Assembly (NCBI RefSeq): GCF_000264785.1
Contig: NZ_AFJI01000025.1
Coordinates: 1-53,839, forward strand
Direction of reading: 5' to 3'
From: Edwardsiella ictaluri ATCC 33202
GTDB taxonomy: Bacteria > Pseudomonadota > Gammaproteobacteria > Enterobacterales > Enterobacteriaceae
DNA: 53,839 bases
Each line of letters opens with the position of its first letter. Positions within the stretch are counted from its first letter, which is position 1. The notes beneath the pieces were generated by a model. It saw only the letters and a list, made by a program, of their open reading frames with translations. It was not told the DNA's origin and searched no databases. Both the position numbers and the translations under genes were made by a program. Of this stretch, positions 8,922 through 15,612 are shown in pieces.

Positions 8922-8951
8922 TTGACGAAAGCCCGCCTCTATTGCTAGGCT
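8922..8951 (+). promoter_or_regulatory. Possible promoter for structured element copy A
   Basis: TTGACG at 8922-8927 and TAGGCT at 8946-8951 have an 18-bp spacer. The -10 is weak (three of six). Support comes from the equivalent place in front of copy B, where TTGACA lies 43 bp before the first hairpin; here TTGACG lies 45 bp before it. Confidence 0.35.
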
Positions 8952-8957
8952 TTAAGT

Positions 8958-9204
8958 GTTGTAGATGTCGTCAATGACGACCACCAATGCTCCTGTAGCC
9001 TGTGAGGAGCGCCTTCGGGTGGCTACTGTCGCGAAAGCGACCACCAATGTTCCGCGCAGTCTGTGAGGAACGCCTTCGGGTGACTGCAAAAGAATTCTCC
9101 CGCAGCCTGAAAGGGAGAGCATATTGAATGCGGTACATCTGCACACCTTTGGAAGCAGATATCGTCAATACAAGCGCACTATGACGCGGCGATGAGGGTT
9201 TCTT
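8958..9204 (+). ncRNA. Structured non-coding element, copy A (two 61-bp modules)
   Basis: Two tandem modules start at 8967 and 9028. Each has hairpin a, the constant CACCAATG, then hairpin b. Hairpin a is GTCGTC-AAT-GACGAC in module 1 and GTCGC-GAAA-GCGAC in module 2. Hairpin b has an outer stem GTAGC/GCTAC (module 1) or GCAGT/ACTGC (module 2), a constant one-sided bulge CTGTGAGGAR, and an inner CGCC-TTCG-GGTG stem with a UUCG-type loop. Stem bases change in pairs while the single-stranded parts stay constant, so the plus-strand RNA fold appears to be what is kept. Then follow TCTCCC/GGGAGA, ATCTGC/GCAGAT and ATCGTC/GGCGAT hairpins. A second copy lies at 11412-11595. I know no named RNA family that fits. 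Confidence 0.6.
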
Positions 9205-9620
9205 TCTCTTTGCTCAGCAGCACACCAGTTCGGGTGTTGTATAACGGGCTGGCCACTTCCAGTCAGACGGACGTCGTCTGTGGAAGTCGCATCAACATTT
9301 CGTTTCTCCAGTGATACGTCCTGAGTTTCGTACGATTTTTGCATCGACCGGATAAGGCCATTTGGTACATTTGGCCGCTTACGGCGTTGCATTATGAGCA
9401 CGAAACTGCGCGGCGTCACTTGTGTGCAAGCGAAGCGAACACCAAGTGACGCCGCCAGGCGTACTACGTCAACACCACGTACGACGCGGGTTTACAAGTT
9501 GTATTACCTCGTGACGTACGCAATGAAGACGCAATCCCGGCATTCCCGTCACGTCCGTTTTCACGGACGAACGTGCCGGAAACTCATCTCAACCATTGTT
9601 AATGACTCAAATTGATATCC
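9205..9620. other. Hairpin-rich non-coding field
   Basis: No credible gene. Consecutive inverted repeats include: ACTTCC + CAGACG / CGTCTG + GGAAGT at 9255-9287; GCGGCGTCACTTG (9410-9422) with a perfect complement at 9443-9455; GCGTACTACGT / ACGTACGACGC at 9459-9487 with a two-base internal mismatch; CCGGCA + CGTCCG / CGGACG + TGCCGG at 9537-9579. Open frames here (for example 9394-9615) run straight through these palindromes and look like by-products. It may extend the structured RNA of copy A, or be a protein-binding or transfer region. Confidence 0.55.
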
Positions 9621-9844
9621 ATTAACTTTATGATAAATGGAGGAAAATCGTTCTGATATTGAGGCGTCAGCAAAACGCTGATGGGGTGTTTAATTCGCCA
9701 GTACCGAGTACTGGTTGATCACCTGTAAAAACTCAACATGGCATTACCCTGCTACACAATATCAAACGAGCCAGGATGGCGAACGAACCGACACGCAGGG
9801 AACGTCTGTAATGACGCAAAACTAACAATTTGGTCGCATTGCCC

Positions 9845-9884
9845 GTTCATACGGGTGAGTTGCAGGCAATTCACCCGTATGAAC
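9845..9884. repeat. 40-bp near-perfect palindrome before recombinase
   Basis: GTTCATACGGGTGAGTTGC (9845-9863) pairs with the sequence at 9866-9884 over 19 bp, with one G-T wobble and a 2-base centre. It ends 40 bp upstream of the recombinase start at 9925 and contains no T-run. It may be an operator, a recombinase target, or (as RNA) a leader hairpin. Confidence 0.7.
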
Positions 9885-9924
9885 AGAAGAACAGCTATAT
9901 CTGTCATTCAGGTGGAGGTAATCT

Positions 9925-10848
9925 TTGAACAGGAAAACGGCACGATCGAAGGTTGAGCAATTCAGACGCGATTTCATCACGCAGGCTCGTGAGGCGTCTG
10001 GCGGATACGCCAGCACAGCCGATAGAATGAGGATCGCAAAATACTTTTTGAATTATCTACGGGAAAACGGGATCCAATTACGCCATGCCGACAGTATTAA
10101 GACGCGTCATTTTGTGGGCTACTTGCAAAGCAGAAAAGAGCAGGGTGTCTCTGTCAGAACTATTCAAAATGAACGCTCTGCTATACGAGGGATTTTATTC
10201 CGGGGTGGTCGCTACAAACTTGCTGATCCGGACAATCCGTTATTAAGTAATAAAGCTCTTGGTCTTGAACCCGCAAGTCGTGATGGAACAAAGTTGCCTT
10301 TAGCACCGGATGAGTTTTATAAGGCGTTCCAGGCTGTGGAAAAAAAGAACCCTGGCGTGGCAGCTGCAATGCAACTTTCCTATGCTCTGGGATTAAGAAC
10401 AAAAGAAGCTGTTGAGGCGTGTAAATCTGTTCCGAGCTGGAAACGTGCACTGGAATCAGGGCAAAACTCCGTACGTGTTGTATTCGGAACAAAAGGCGGA
10501 CGCCCCCGGGATACCGTTATTCTTGACCGCGATTCGGTCAGAGCAGCAATTAACTATGCCGAAAAAGTAATGGAAAAACAGAATGGAAAACTTGTTGACC
10601 GACCTGATATAAGAAAAGCGATAGATACTTATCGCTACCAGGTTCGTCAGATCGGTCTGACCGGGAAAAAAGCTCCTCACAGTATGCGGTATCATTTCTC
10701 TCAGGAAGCAAAATCCTTTTATGAGCGACAGGGTTATACCGAAAGAGAAATTTTCGCGCAGGTTTCCATGGACCTGGGACATGGTGACGGGAGAGGTAAA
10801 TATGTCAGACAAGTCTATTTCAAAGAATTGCCTGATGATAATGGTTAA
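9925..10848 (+). CDS. Tyrosine recombinase, Integrase_1 type
   Basis: A 307-aa site-specific recombinase. The N-terminal half (about 5-100) looks like a SAM-like core-binding domain (RMRIAKYFLNYLRENGIQ, SVRTIQNERSAIRGIL). The catalytic half shows the full residue set: R in YALGLRTKEA, K in FGTKGGRPRD, HSMR, a histidine in LGHGDGRGKY, and Y nearby (GKYVRQVYF). This resembles the Phage_int_SAM_2 / Integrase_1 pair found in ICEs and genomic islands, not the XerD-like integrase at 25861. The start is TTG at 9925, six bases after GGAGG. It lies between two copies of the structured element and behind a 40-bp palindrome, so it may act on local sites rather than on tRNA-Phe; this is inference. Confidence 0.85.
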   Translation: MNRKTARSKVEQFRRDFITQAREASGGYASTADRMRIAKYFLNYLRENGIQLRHADSIKTRHFVGYLQSRKEQGVSVRTIQNERSAIRGILFRGGRYKLADPDNPLLSNKALGLEPASRDGTKLPLAPDEFYKAFQAVEKKNPGVAAAMQLSYALGLRTKEAVEACKSVPSWKRALESGQNSVRVVFGTKGGRPRDTVILDRDSVRAAINYAEKVMEKQNGKLVDRPDIRKAIDTYRYQVRQIGLTGKKAPHSMRYHFSQEAKSFYERQGYTEREIFAQVSMDLGHGDGRGKYVRQVYFKELPDDNG

Positions 10849-10868
10849 ACTTACATACAGAGGTCCTT

Positions 10869-11291
10869 ATGCGCTACGATATATTAATGAAAGCCACTTC
10901 GGTTAAACCTGTTTATGAAATTATTCTGGAGGGCAATCAATGCAGTGAAATTGTCATTGCTTTTAATTGTGAAACACCGTTAAGTGAATCTGATACCTGT
11001 GCGATGTTGGCAAGGTATTTTGATAACGTGTATTTTGAAGATAACGAACACGATACTTTTACGCAAAAAGGTGATATTTTCGAGATGACGGGAGTAATCA
11101 GAGTCCCACCCTCAGAAAAAACGGTTCACCTCAATAAAGGGGAAGTTATCATCCCAATTACCACAAGGTTGACTCATCAGCTTATGTCTCAGGAGTATAA
11201 TGCCAGGAGTGAGGAGAATGTAAACGGAATGGTTGATAACTGGATTGGGGATCTGTTTAATAAGAAAGGTAACCTGATTATTAACAAATGA
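10869..11291 (+). CDS. Hypothetical protein downstream of recombinase
   Basis: A 140-aa soluble protein (MRYDILMKATSVKPVYEIIL) that starts 20 bases after the recombinase stop with an AGAGG site seven bases upstream, so the two are probably co-transcribed. No signal peptide, membrane segment or catalytic motif is visible; composition is acidic with alternating hydrophobic strands. I do not recognise the family. The gene ends in a good terminator, so the recombinase and this protein form a two-gene unit. Confidence 0.7.
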   Translation: MRYDILMKATSVKPVYEIILEGNQCSEIVIAFNCETPLSESDTCAMLARYFDNVYFEDNEHDTFTQKGDIFEMTGVIRVPPSEKTVHLNKGEVIIPITTRLTHQLMSQEYNARSEENVNGMVDNWIGDLFNKKGNLIINK

Positions 11292-11319
11292 CAGTGTGTC
11301 AGCATACTCAAACGTAACT

Positions 11320-11350
11320 GCCGCAGCTCACTCAGGGCTGCGGCTTTTTT
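11320..11350 (+). terminator. Rho-independent terminator
   Basis: GCCGCAGC (11320-11327) and GCTGCGGC (11337-11344) form an 8-bp stem followed by six T. It ends the recombinase / 140-aa unit. Confidence 0.85.
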
Positions 11351-11376
11351 ATTGTTTAAATAGTTGATAAATCGTC

Positions 11377-11405
11377 TTGACACCCAACTTTAGTGGTCTG
11401 AAAAT
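11377..11405 (+). promoter_or_regulatory. Promoter for structured element copy B
   Basis: A perfect -35 TTGACA (11377-11382), a 17-bp spacer and GAAAAT (11400-11405). A start near 11412 would place the first hairpin (11420) at the 5' end of the RNA. It follows the terminator of the previous unit directly. Confidence 0.55.
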
Positions 11406-11411
11406 GTACAG

Positions 11412-11595
11412 GCTAATCTGTTACCTTCGGGTGACCACCAATGTTTCAGCAGTCTGTGAGAAACGCCTTCGGGTGACTGCAAAGAAATCTCCCTCAGCCT
11501 GAAAGGGAGAGCATATCGATGTGGTACATCTGCGCACCTTTGGAAGCAGATATCGTCAATACAAGCGCACTATGACGCGACGATGAAGGTTTCTT
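11412..11595 (+). ncRNA. Structured non-coding element, copy B (one module)
   Basis: One 61-bp module (11420-11480): hairpin a is GTTACC-TTCG-GGTGAC, a third version of the stem; then CACCAATG; then hairpin b GCAGT / ACTGC with bulge CTGTGAGAAA and the CGCC-TTCG-GGTG inner stem. The following TCTCCC/GGGAGA, ATCTGC/GCAGAT and ATCGTC/GACGAT hairpins match those of copy A. Positions 11433-11595 align with 9039-9204 at roughly 90% identity by eye. The next gene starts 100 bp downstream, so this may be a free RNA or a long 5' leader. Confidence 0.6.
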
Positions 11596-11639
11596 AAACT
11601 TACCAGACAGTCAGAATAATGCCGTTTCTGACTCCCCGA

Positions 11640-11656
11640 CGGGAAATATCTTCCCG
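11640..11656 (+). promoter_or_regulatory. Hairpin in the leader of the 11696 gene
   Basis: CGGGAA (11640-11645) pairs with TTCCCG (11651-11656) around ATATC, 40 bases before the start codon at 11696. Function unknown; it could be part of a leader that begins with copy B. Confidence 0.35.
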
Positions 11657-11695
11657 ATTGGGCCGGTGTTTCCCGCTTTTTACAGGAGAAACACG

Positions 11696-12034
11696 ATGTC
11701 CGAAGTATCTGACTTATCTTTTTCCCATATTATTCACTGGTGTTATCGTTTAACAACGATCATTCAGCGAATCATTCGGGGGAGAGCGTTATCCTATGAC
11801 AGTAACTGGTTTACCAACGCATCCGGTAATTTTGCCGTTCGCGCTCATGTTGCGTCGACAGAGAAGGGCCTGCGGGTGTGGCTCACATTACGCAGAGGCT
11901 GGCACAGCGGTGAATATGTATATTCCCGTTTAGCTGTACCGGTTCCTGAAAATGCCGGATGGCGCAAAGCTTACCGGCTTGCGTGCCGGCAGGCCGAGCA
12001 TCTTGCTCACTTCCGTTATCGCTTTCAGTCATAA
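11696..12034 (+). CDS. Small hypothetical ICE protein
   Basis: The start is ATG 11696 (AGGAG nine bases upstream); a start at 11666 would have no ribosome site. The 112-aa product is basic and has a hydrophobic-aromatic N-terminal helix (SHIIHWCYRLTTIIQRIIRG) followed by a compact region with NFAVRAHVASTEKGLRVWLTLRRGW. I do not recognise it. Its position between the recombinase unit and the ArdC-like gene suggests an accessory ICE backbone protein. Confidence 0.65.
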   Translation: MSEVSDLSFSHIIHWCYRLTTIIQRIIRGRALSYDSNWFTNASGNFAVRAHVASTEKGLRVWLTLRRGWHSGEYVYSRLAVPVPENAGWRKAYRLACRQAEHLAHFRYRFQS

Positions 12035-12103
12035 CGATTGTTCATCACTTCGCATACGCTCACACTGATATTTACTGATATCAGACCGCAACAACCACCC
12101 TAG

Positions 12104-12414
12104 GGAGAATATGCCGCTCTGGAGTTCAGATTGTATGAACCCCTGGAGCCGCTTTCTGACGATCCGGAAATTCATCCGGTGGATATCATTCTTGGCTGCA
12201 TGTAACGGGCACCGGGCATTTAGGTGCCTGCAGCAGTTGCAGCGAGCTGAAGTACTGGCGTATGACTGCACTACGGCTGCTTCAGGATGTTCATCCCGTC
12301 GTGTGCCGTCATGCAAGGCCTGCGGATCATCACCGGTTTTTGGTGGCTGCCCATCATCTGCAACGCCGGACAGAATGTGTTTCACCTGACGGGGCGCTGC
12401 TGCTGAGCGCCTGA
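12104..12414 (+). pseudogene. Probable frameshifted remnant of a small ICE gene
   Basis: Two adjoining frames read like natural protein. Frame 1 (about 12104-12202) gives EYAALEFRLYEPLEPLSD and then HPVDIILGCM before a stop; it follows a TAG directly and has no ATG. Frame 2 (about 12196-12414) gives HVTGTGHLGACSSCSEL and continues to a stop at 12412, with an internal ATG at 12262 that would give 50 aa. One missing base near 12198 would join them. A third frame with an ATG at 12111 has an SD-like GGGAG, but its protein (MPLWSSDCMNPWSRF) looks like a shadow. This fills most of the gap between 12035 and 12486. Confidence 0.4.
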
Positions 12415-12486
12415 TTTAAATTCCACCCGCCTGCGGCGTGCCTCACGCCCGCAGGGGAGGGGCACGCCTGTTTTAAGGAGTGCTCC

Positions 12487-13542
12487 ATGAAAACTGATAA
12501 TCGTAAAACCACCGCCAAGGTCTGTAAAAAGCCGACAGCACGCAAAACTGCTTCCTCAGGTAAACGTCGCCAGGCAGGAATGGCCGCGACGCTTACTGGC
12601 AGCGGCGATATTTACCGTCTGGTCACTGATCGGATAATTATCGCCCTGGAAAACGGTATACCCCCCTGGCGACGGCCGTGGCGAAATGCGCAGCAGGGGA
12701 TAAACACCCTGATGCCGGCCAACGCATTTACTGGCCGGGGCTACAGCGGCGTGAATGTTTTGCTGCTGTGGCTGGCGGCTGAAGAGCGTGGTTTTACCAG
12801 CGACCGCTGGCTGACATACAACCAGGCACAGGAGGCCGGTGGCCAGGTCCGCAAGGGCGAAACCGCCACACTTGCGGTGATATACCGCGACTGGACAAAG
12901 CAGGCTGAAGACAGCAATGGCAACAAGTTGTTTGATGCTGACGGTAAGCCGCAGATGGAAACGGTGCCGATGTTGCGCCAGTTTCCGCTGTTCAATGCCG
13001 AACAGTGTGCTGATCTTCCTGACCAGGTGCGTGGCACTGCCACCGTCACCCGACCGCAGGAGGATTTCGCTGATGTCAGTCCGGTACAACTGCAGCAGGT
13101 CCTGTCGGTGGTGAATGCCACCGGCGTGCAGTTTTCACCCCGGCCGCAGAACCGGGCGTATTACCGTGTCGCCACAGACCAGATAGTGCTGCCCCTGACA
13201 TCGCAGTTTGATGCTGAGGGTGACTACTGGTCAACGGTGCTTCACGAGCTGGTGCATGCCAGTGGCCATGCGAAGCGACTGAACCGTGAAGGGATAACTC
13301 GGGCGTCAAAGAAATTTGGCGACCCGGTGTATGCCTTCGAGGAGTTGATAGCCGAAATTGGCAGTGCCTTTCTGTGCGCACATCTCGGGATAACCGGTGA
13401 TTTGCAGCATGAAAGTTATGTTGACGGATGGCTGTCAAAACTGAAATCCGACAAAAAGGCGCTGTTCAGTGCCTGCCGGCAGGCCCGGGAAGCGTCGGAA
13501 TATTTGCTCGCACCACTGAACCGTCAGGCTGAAACGGCGTAA
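12487..13542 (+). CDS. ArdC-like antirestriction / zincin protein
   Basis: A 351-aa protein of the ArdC / DUF1738 type. After a basic, disordered start (residues 1-35), an N-terminal single-strand DNA binding domain occupies about 40-160 (DIYRLVTDRIIIALENGIPPWRRPW, GINTLMPANAFTGRGYSGVNVLLLW). The C-terminal domain is a zincin-type metallopeptidase with HELVHASGH near residue 254, followed by EELIAEIGSAFL. In plasmids and ICEs, ArdC-type proteins protect incoming DNA from restriction. A GGAG site precedes the ATG. Location near the integrase end is typical for accessory antirestriction genes that enter the recipient early. Confidence 0.88.
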   Translation: MKTDNRKTTAKVCKKPTARKTASSGKRRQAGMAATLTGSGDIYRLVTDRIIIALENGIPPWRRPWRNAQQGINTLMPANAFTGRGYSGVNVLLLWLAAEERGFTSDRWLTYNQAQEAGGQVRKGETATLAVIYRDWTKQAEDSNGNKLFDADGKPQMETVPMLRQFPLFNAEQCADLPDQVRGTATVTRPQEDFADVSPVQLQQVLSVVNATGVQFSPRPQNRAYYRVATDQIVLPLTSQFDAEGDYWSTVLHELVHASGHAKRLNREGITRASKKFGDPVYAFEELIAEIGSAFLCAHLGITGDLQHESYVDGWLSKLKSDKKALFSACRQAREASEYLLAPLNRQAETA

Positions 13543-13581
13543 TTAATCTACCGGGTGACGGCAGTAATACAACCGTCACTC

Positions 13582-13625
13582 TCCCGTGAGGGCATTGTTC
13601 CTCACGGGACGATGCCCTCTTTTTT
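13582..13625 (+). promoter_or_regulatory. Attenuator-like pair of exclusive hairpins
   Basis: TCCCGTGAGG (13582-13591) pairs perfectly with CCTCACGGGA (13600-13609). An alternative stem, GAGGGCA (13588-13594) with TGCCCTC (13613-13619), shares four bases of the first arm and is followed by six T, as in an intrinsic terminator. The two folds cannot coexist. They lie between the ArdC-like gene and the DUF1281 gene. It may be a plain terminator with an extra palindrome, or a regulated one. Confidence 0.55.
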
Positions 13626-13649
13626 ACTGAAAAATAGGAGTATCAACTT

Positions 13650-14585
13650 ATGTCTGAATGGTGCCAGAACCGTTTTGAAATTACCGGTAAATCTGTCTGT
13701 ATCGATGTGTTGTTGCAGTGGATAAACGGTGCAGACACGCCGCGTTATCGCCACGCAATACTGCAGAGTATACAGCTGTTCCTGGCAGGGTGTGCGGGGA
13801 TACTGAAACCGGTGCGAACAGTCTCGTACATCCCCTTTCAGGGACTGGTTCGTCATGGTATCGGGCAGTCGACGGCCGCTAACCTTGCGTTTGAGCAGTG
13901 GCTGGAGCTGCTGCAGAAAGACGTGGCGCTGGATACGGAGACAATACGCCGGATTGACCGGCTGTATCACCAGTCCGGCCTGGGGGCGCTGAAGTGGGAA
14001 AATATCCCCCTGGCGTCTCGGGACATCATGGCGACGCTGATGAAAAGGCAGTATGCGGACTGGTTCGGTCTGGCCGGCATGAACGACGAGCCTGATGCAG
14101 CAGCTTGCTGGGAGCGTCTGCGGGAATACCCGGAACGGTCACAGCCCTGCGATATGCTGATGGTTATCCCGACGCGGTTGGCCACAGAGCTTAACGGCTC
14201 CGGTGGGCTGCTGGCGGGAATATCCACAACGGTCAGCTTCTACAGCCATATTTACGGTATGGAGTGGCCAGCCGGGCATAATGTAAACCTGCATCGTCAT
14301 GCCGCTAACGGGCTCACGCTGCGGCTGGATTCACCCTGGTATCCACCGTCAGGTGAGGTGGTGGCCGGTATTTCCGCTCTCTTTGAGTGCGAAGTGCGGC
14401 ACACGTACAGCGAACCGGTCAGCGGTCTCAGTGGTTATGACTGTTATGACCTTGGGGCGCATGTGGATGGCCATCAGGGGGTGCCGGTGGAAACGCTACC
14501 GCCCGCTCCGGCACTTTATCTGGTCAGTAGTGAACAACCGCATCCTGGACCAGAGATGGCTGGTTACAGCGAAGTCCGTGGATAA
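13650..14585 (+). CDS. DUF1281 (Api92-like) protein
   Basis: A 311-aa protein starting MSEWCQNRFEITGKS, the typical opening of the DUF1281 / Api92-like ferredoxin-fold family carried by ICEs, phages and plasmids. The central region (LYHQSGLGALKWENIPLASRDIMATLMKRQYADWFG, about 108-145) fits the same group. No enzymatic motif is evident. An AGGAG lies about ten bases before the ATG and the gene ends before a strong terminator. The molecular function is unknown. Confidence 0.78.
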   Translation: MSEWCQNRFEITGKSVCIDVLLQWINGADTPRYRHAILQSIQLFLAGCAGILKPVRTVSYIPFQGLVRHGIGQSTAANLAFEQWLELLQKDVALDTETIRRIDRLYHQSGLGALKWENIPLASRDIMATLMKRQYADWFGLAGMNDEPDAAACWERLREYPERSQPCDMLMVIPTRLATELNGSGGLLAGISTTVSFYSHIYGMEWPAGHNVNLHRHAANGLTLRLDSPWYPPSGEVVAGISALFECEVRHTYSEPVSGLSGYDCYDLGAHVDGHQGVPVETLPPAPALYLVSSEQPHPGPEMAGYSEVRG

Positions 14586-14608
14586 TCGGTTTCTGACCAT
14601 TTAACCGC

Positions 14609-14639
14609 GCTGCAGCCTTCACCGGCTGCAGCTTTTTTT
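14609..14639 (+). terminator. Rho-independent terminator
   Basis: GCTGCAGCC (14609-14617) and GGCTGCAGC (14624-14632) form a perfect 9-bp stem followed by seven T. It ends the DUF1281 gene. Confidence 0.9.
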
Positions 14640-14703
14640 ACCCTCAGGGGAACACTGTTCTCCTGCCCGGGATACGTGTTCTTCTTTTTTATGGAGAATG
14701 CGT

Positions 14704-15387
14704 ATGGCCGGTTTTATTGACCATGAAAAAGCATTTATCTCACTGTTTAATCAGACCGCACGATATCATCACCGCCATAAGGTATTCGAAGATTTTGTCA
14801 GCTGCAGCGTTATTGCACTGGAGAACCGTCTCTGTTTTAGCGAAAAGCGGGAAGGTAAATATCTGCGAATAATTGGTGGTTATGAAAAGCCGGATGTTAT
14901 CCGTATGGCACAATTGCTGGCCCACGTGGTTAACGGGCTGCAGAATGGGTTATGTAATTTTCTGGGTAACGTGTTTATGCAGCTGGAACTGGGCGATAAG
15001 TATCGCGGCCAGTTCTTCACCCCCTGGGATGTGGCCAGAATGATGGCGCAACTGCAACTGGGGGATGTGAAGGCAATGTTTGATGAAAAACCTTTCATCA
15101 CTCTCCATGAGCCCGCCTGCGGTGCGGGTTGCATGGTGCTAGCTTTTGCCGATGCTCTTAATCAGGCAGGCTACGCGTCGCACCTCTATCTGTGGGTTTC
15201 CGCGACGGATATTGATCCACTGGCCGCTGGCATGGCCTACATCCAGTTATCACTCTGCGGCGTGGCCGGTGAGGTCGTCATTGGCAACGCATTATGTGAC
15301 GAACGGCGGCGGGTACTGCTGACGCCGGGCCATTATCTCGGTAGTTGGTCGCTTCGTCTGCATTCACGGCGAAAAAAAGTCGCATAA
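14704..15387 (+). CDS. Short N-6 DNA methylase-like protein
   Basis: The ATG at 14704 has GGAG seven bases before it and is preferred over 14698. The 227-aa product has the opening of the N6_Mtase / HsdM fold: GQFFTPWDVARMM near 100, then the SAM-binding motif HEPACGAGCMVLAF (about 137-150) and SATDIDPLAAGMAYIQL. I see no N/DPPY/F catalytic motif after it, and the protein stops soon after GNALCDERR. It is therefore either a truncated methylase or a SAM-binding relative without methyl transfer. Short proteins of this type occur in related ICEs, so it may be a stable form rather than recent damage. Confidence 0.75.
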   Translation: MAGFIDHEKAFISLFNQTARYHHRHKVFEDFVSCSVIALENRLCFSEKREGKYLRIIGGYEKPDVIRMAQLLAHVVNGLQNGLCNFLGNVFMQLELGDKYRGQFFTPWDVARMMAQLQLGDVKAMFDEKPFITLHEPACGAGCMVLAFADALNQAGYASHLYLWVSATDIDPLAAGMAYIQLSLCGVAGEVVIGNALCDERRRVLLTPGHYLGSWSLRLHSRRKKVA

Positions 15388-15398
15388 TTACACCATAG

Positions 15399-15423
15399 CG
15401 CTCCCGTCTGGGAGCGTTTTTTT
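15399..15423 (+). terminator. Rho-independent terminator at left edge of defence cargo
   Basis: CGCTCCC (15399-15405) and GGGAGCG (15410-15416) with a 4-base loop, followed by seven T. It ends the methylase-like gene. A similar hairpin (GCTCC/GGAGC, then CG and six T) lies at 22629-22651 on the other side of the minus-strand operon. Confidence 0.88.
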
Positions 15424-15612
15424 GTTCAGCATAGTTGGTGGATGTGCGGCAGAGAATAGTCGGCTAAGAGCGAGAAGGCACCATTGCCAAGTGGAGCTAA
15501 CTTCATTGCTCAAAGAGCAAAAGTGGCCTTTCAAAGGTTATTATATTGGAAAGACCATCCATCGGTTGTCACCCTGATGCCCGACGCCCGTGAACCACCA
15601 GAGCGAGAGGCG

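Noticed and set aside
8967..9087. CRISPR or type III toxin-antitoxin (ToxI-like) repeats
   Set aside because: There are only two tandem copies of 61 bp, they differ in their stems, no unique spacers separate them, no cas genes are near, and no toxin-sized gene follows directly.
9394..9956. Open frames 9394-9615 and 9738-9956 as genes
   Set aside because: They run through long palindromes, lack ribosome sites, and the second overlaps the recombinase start.
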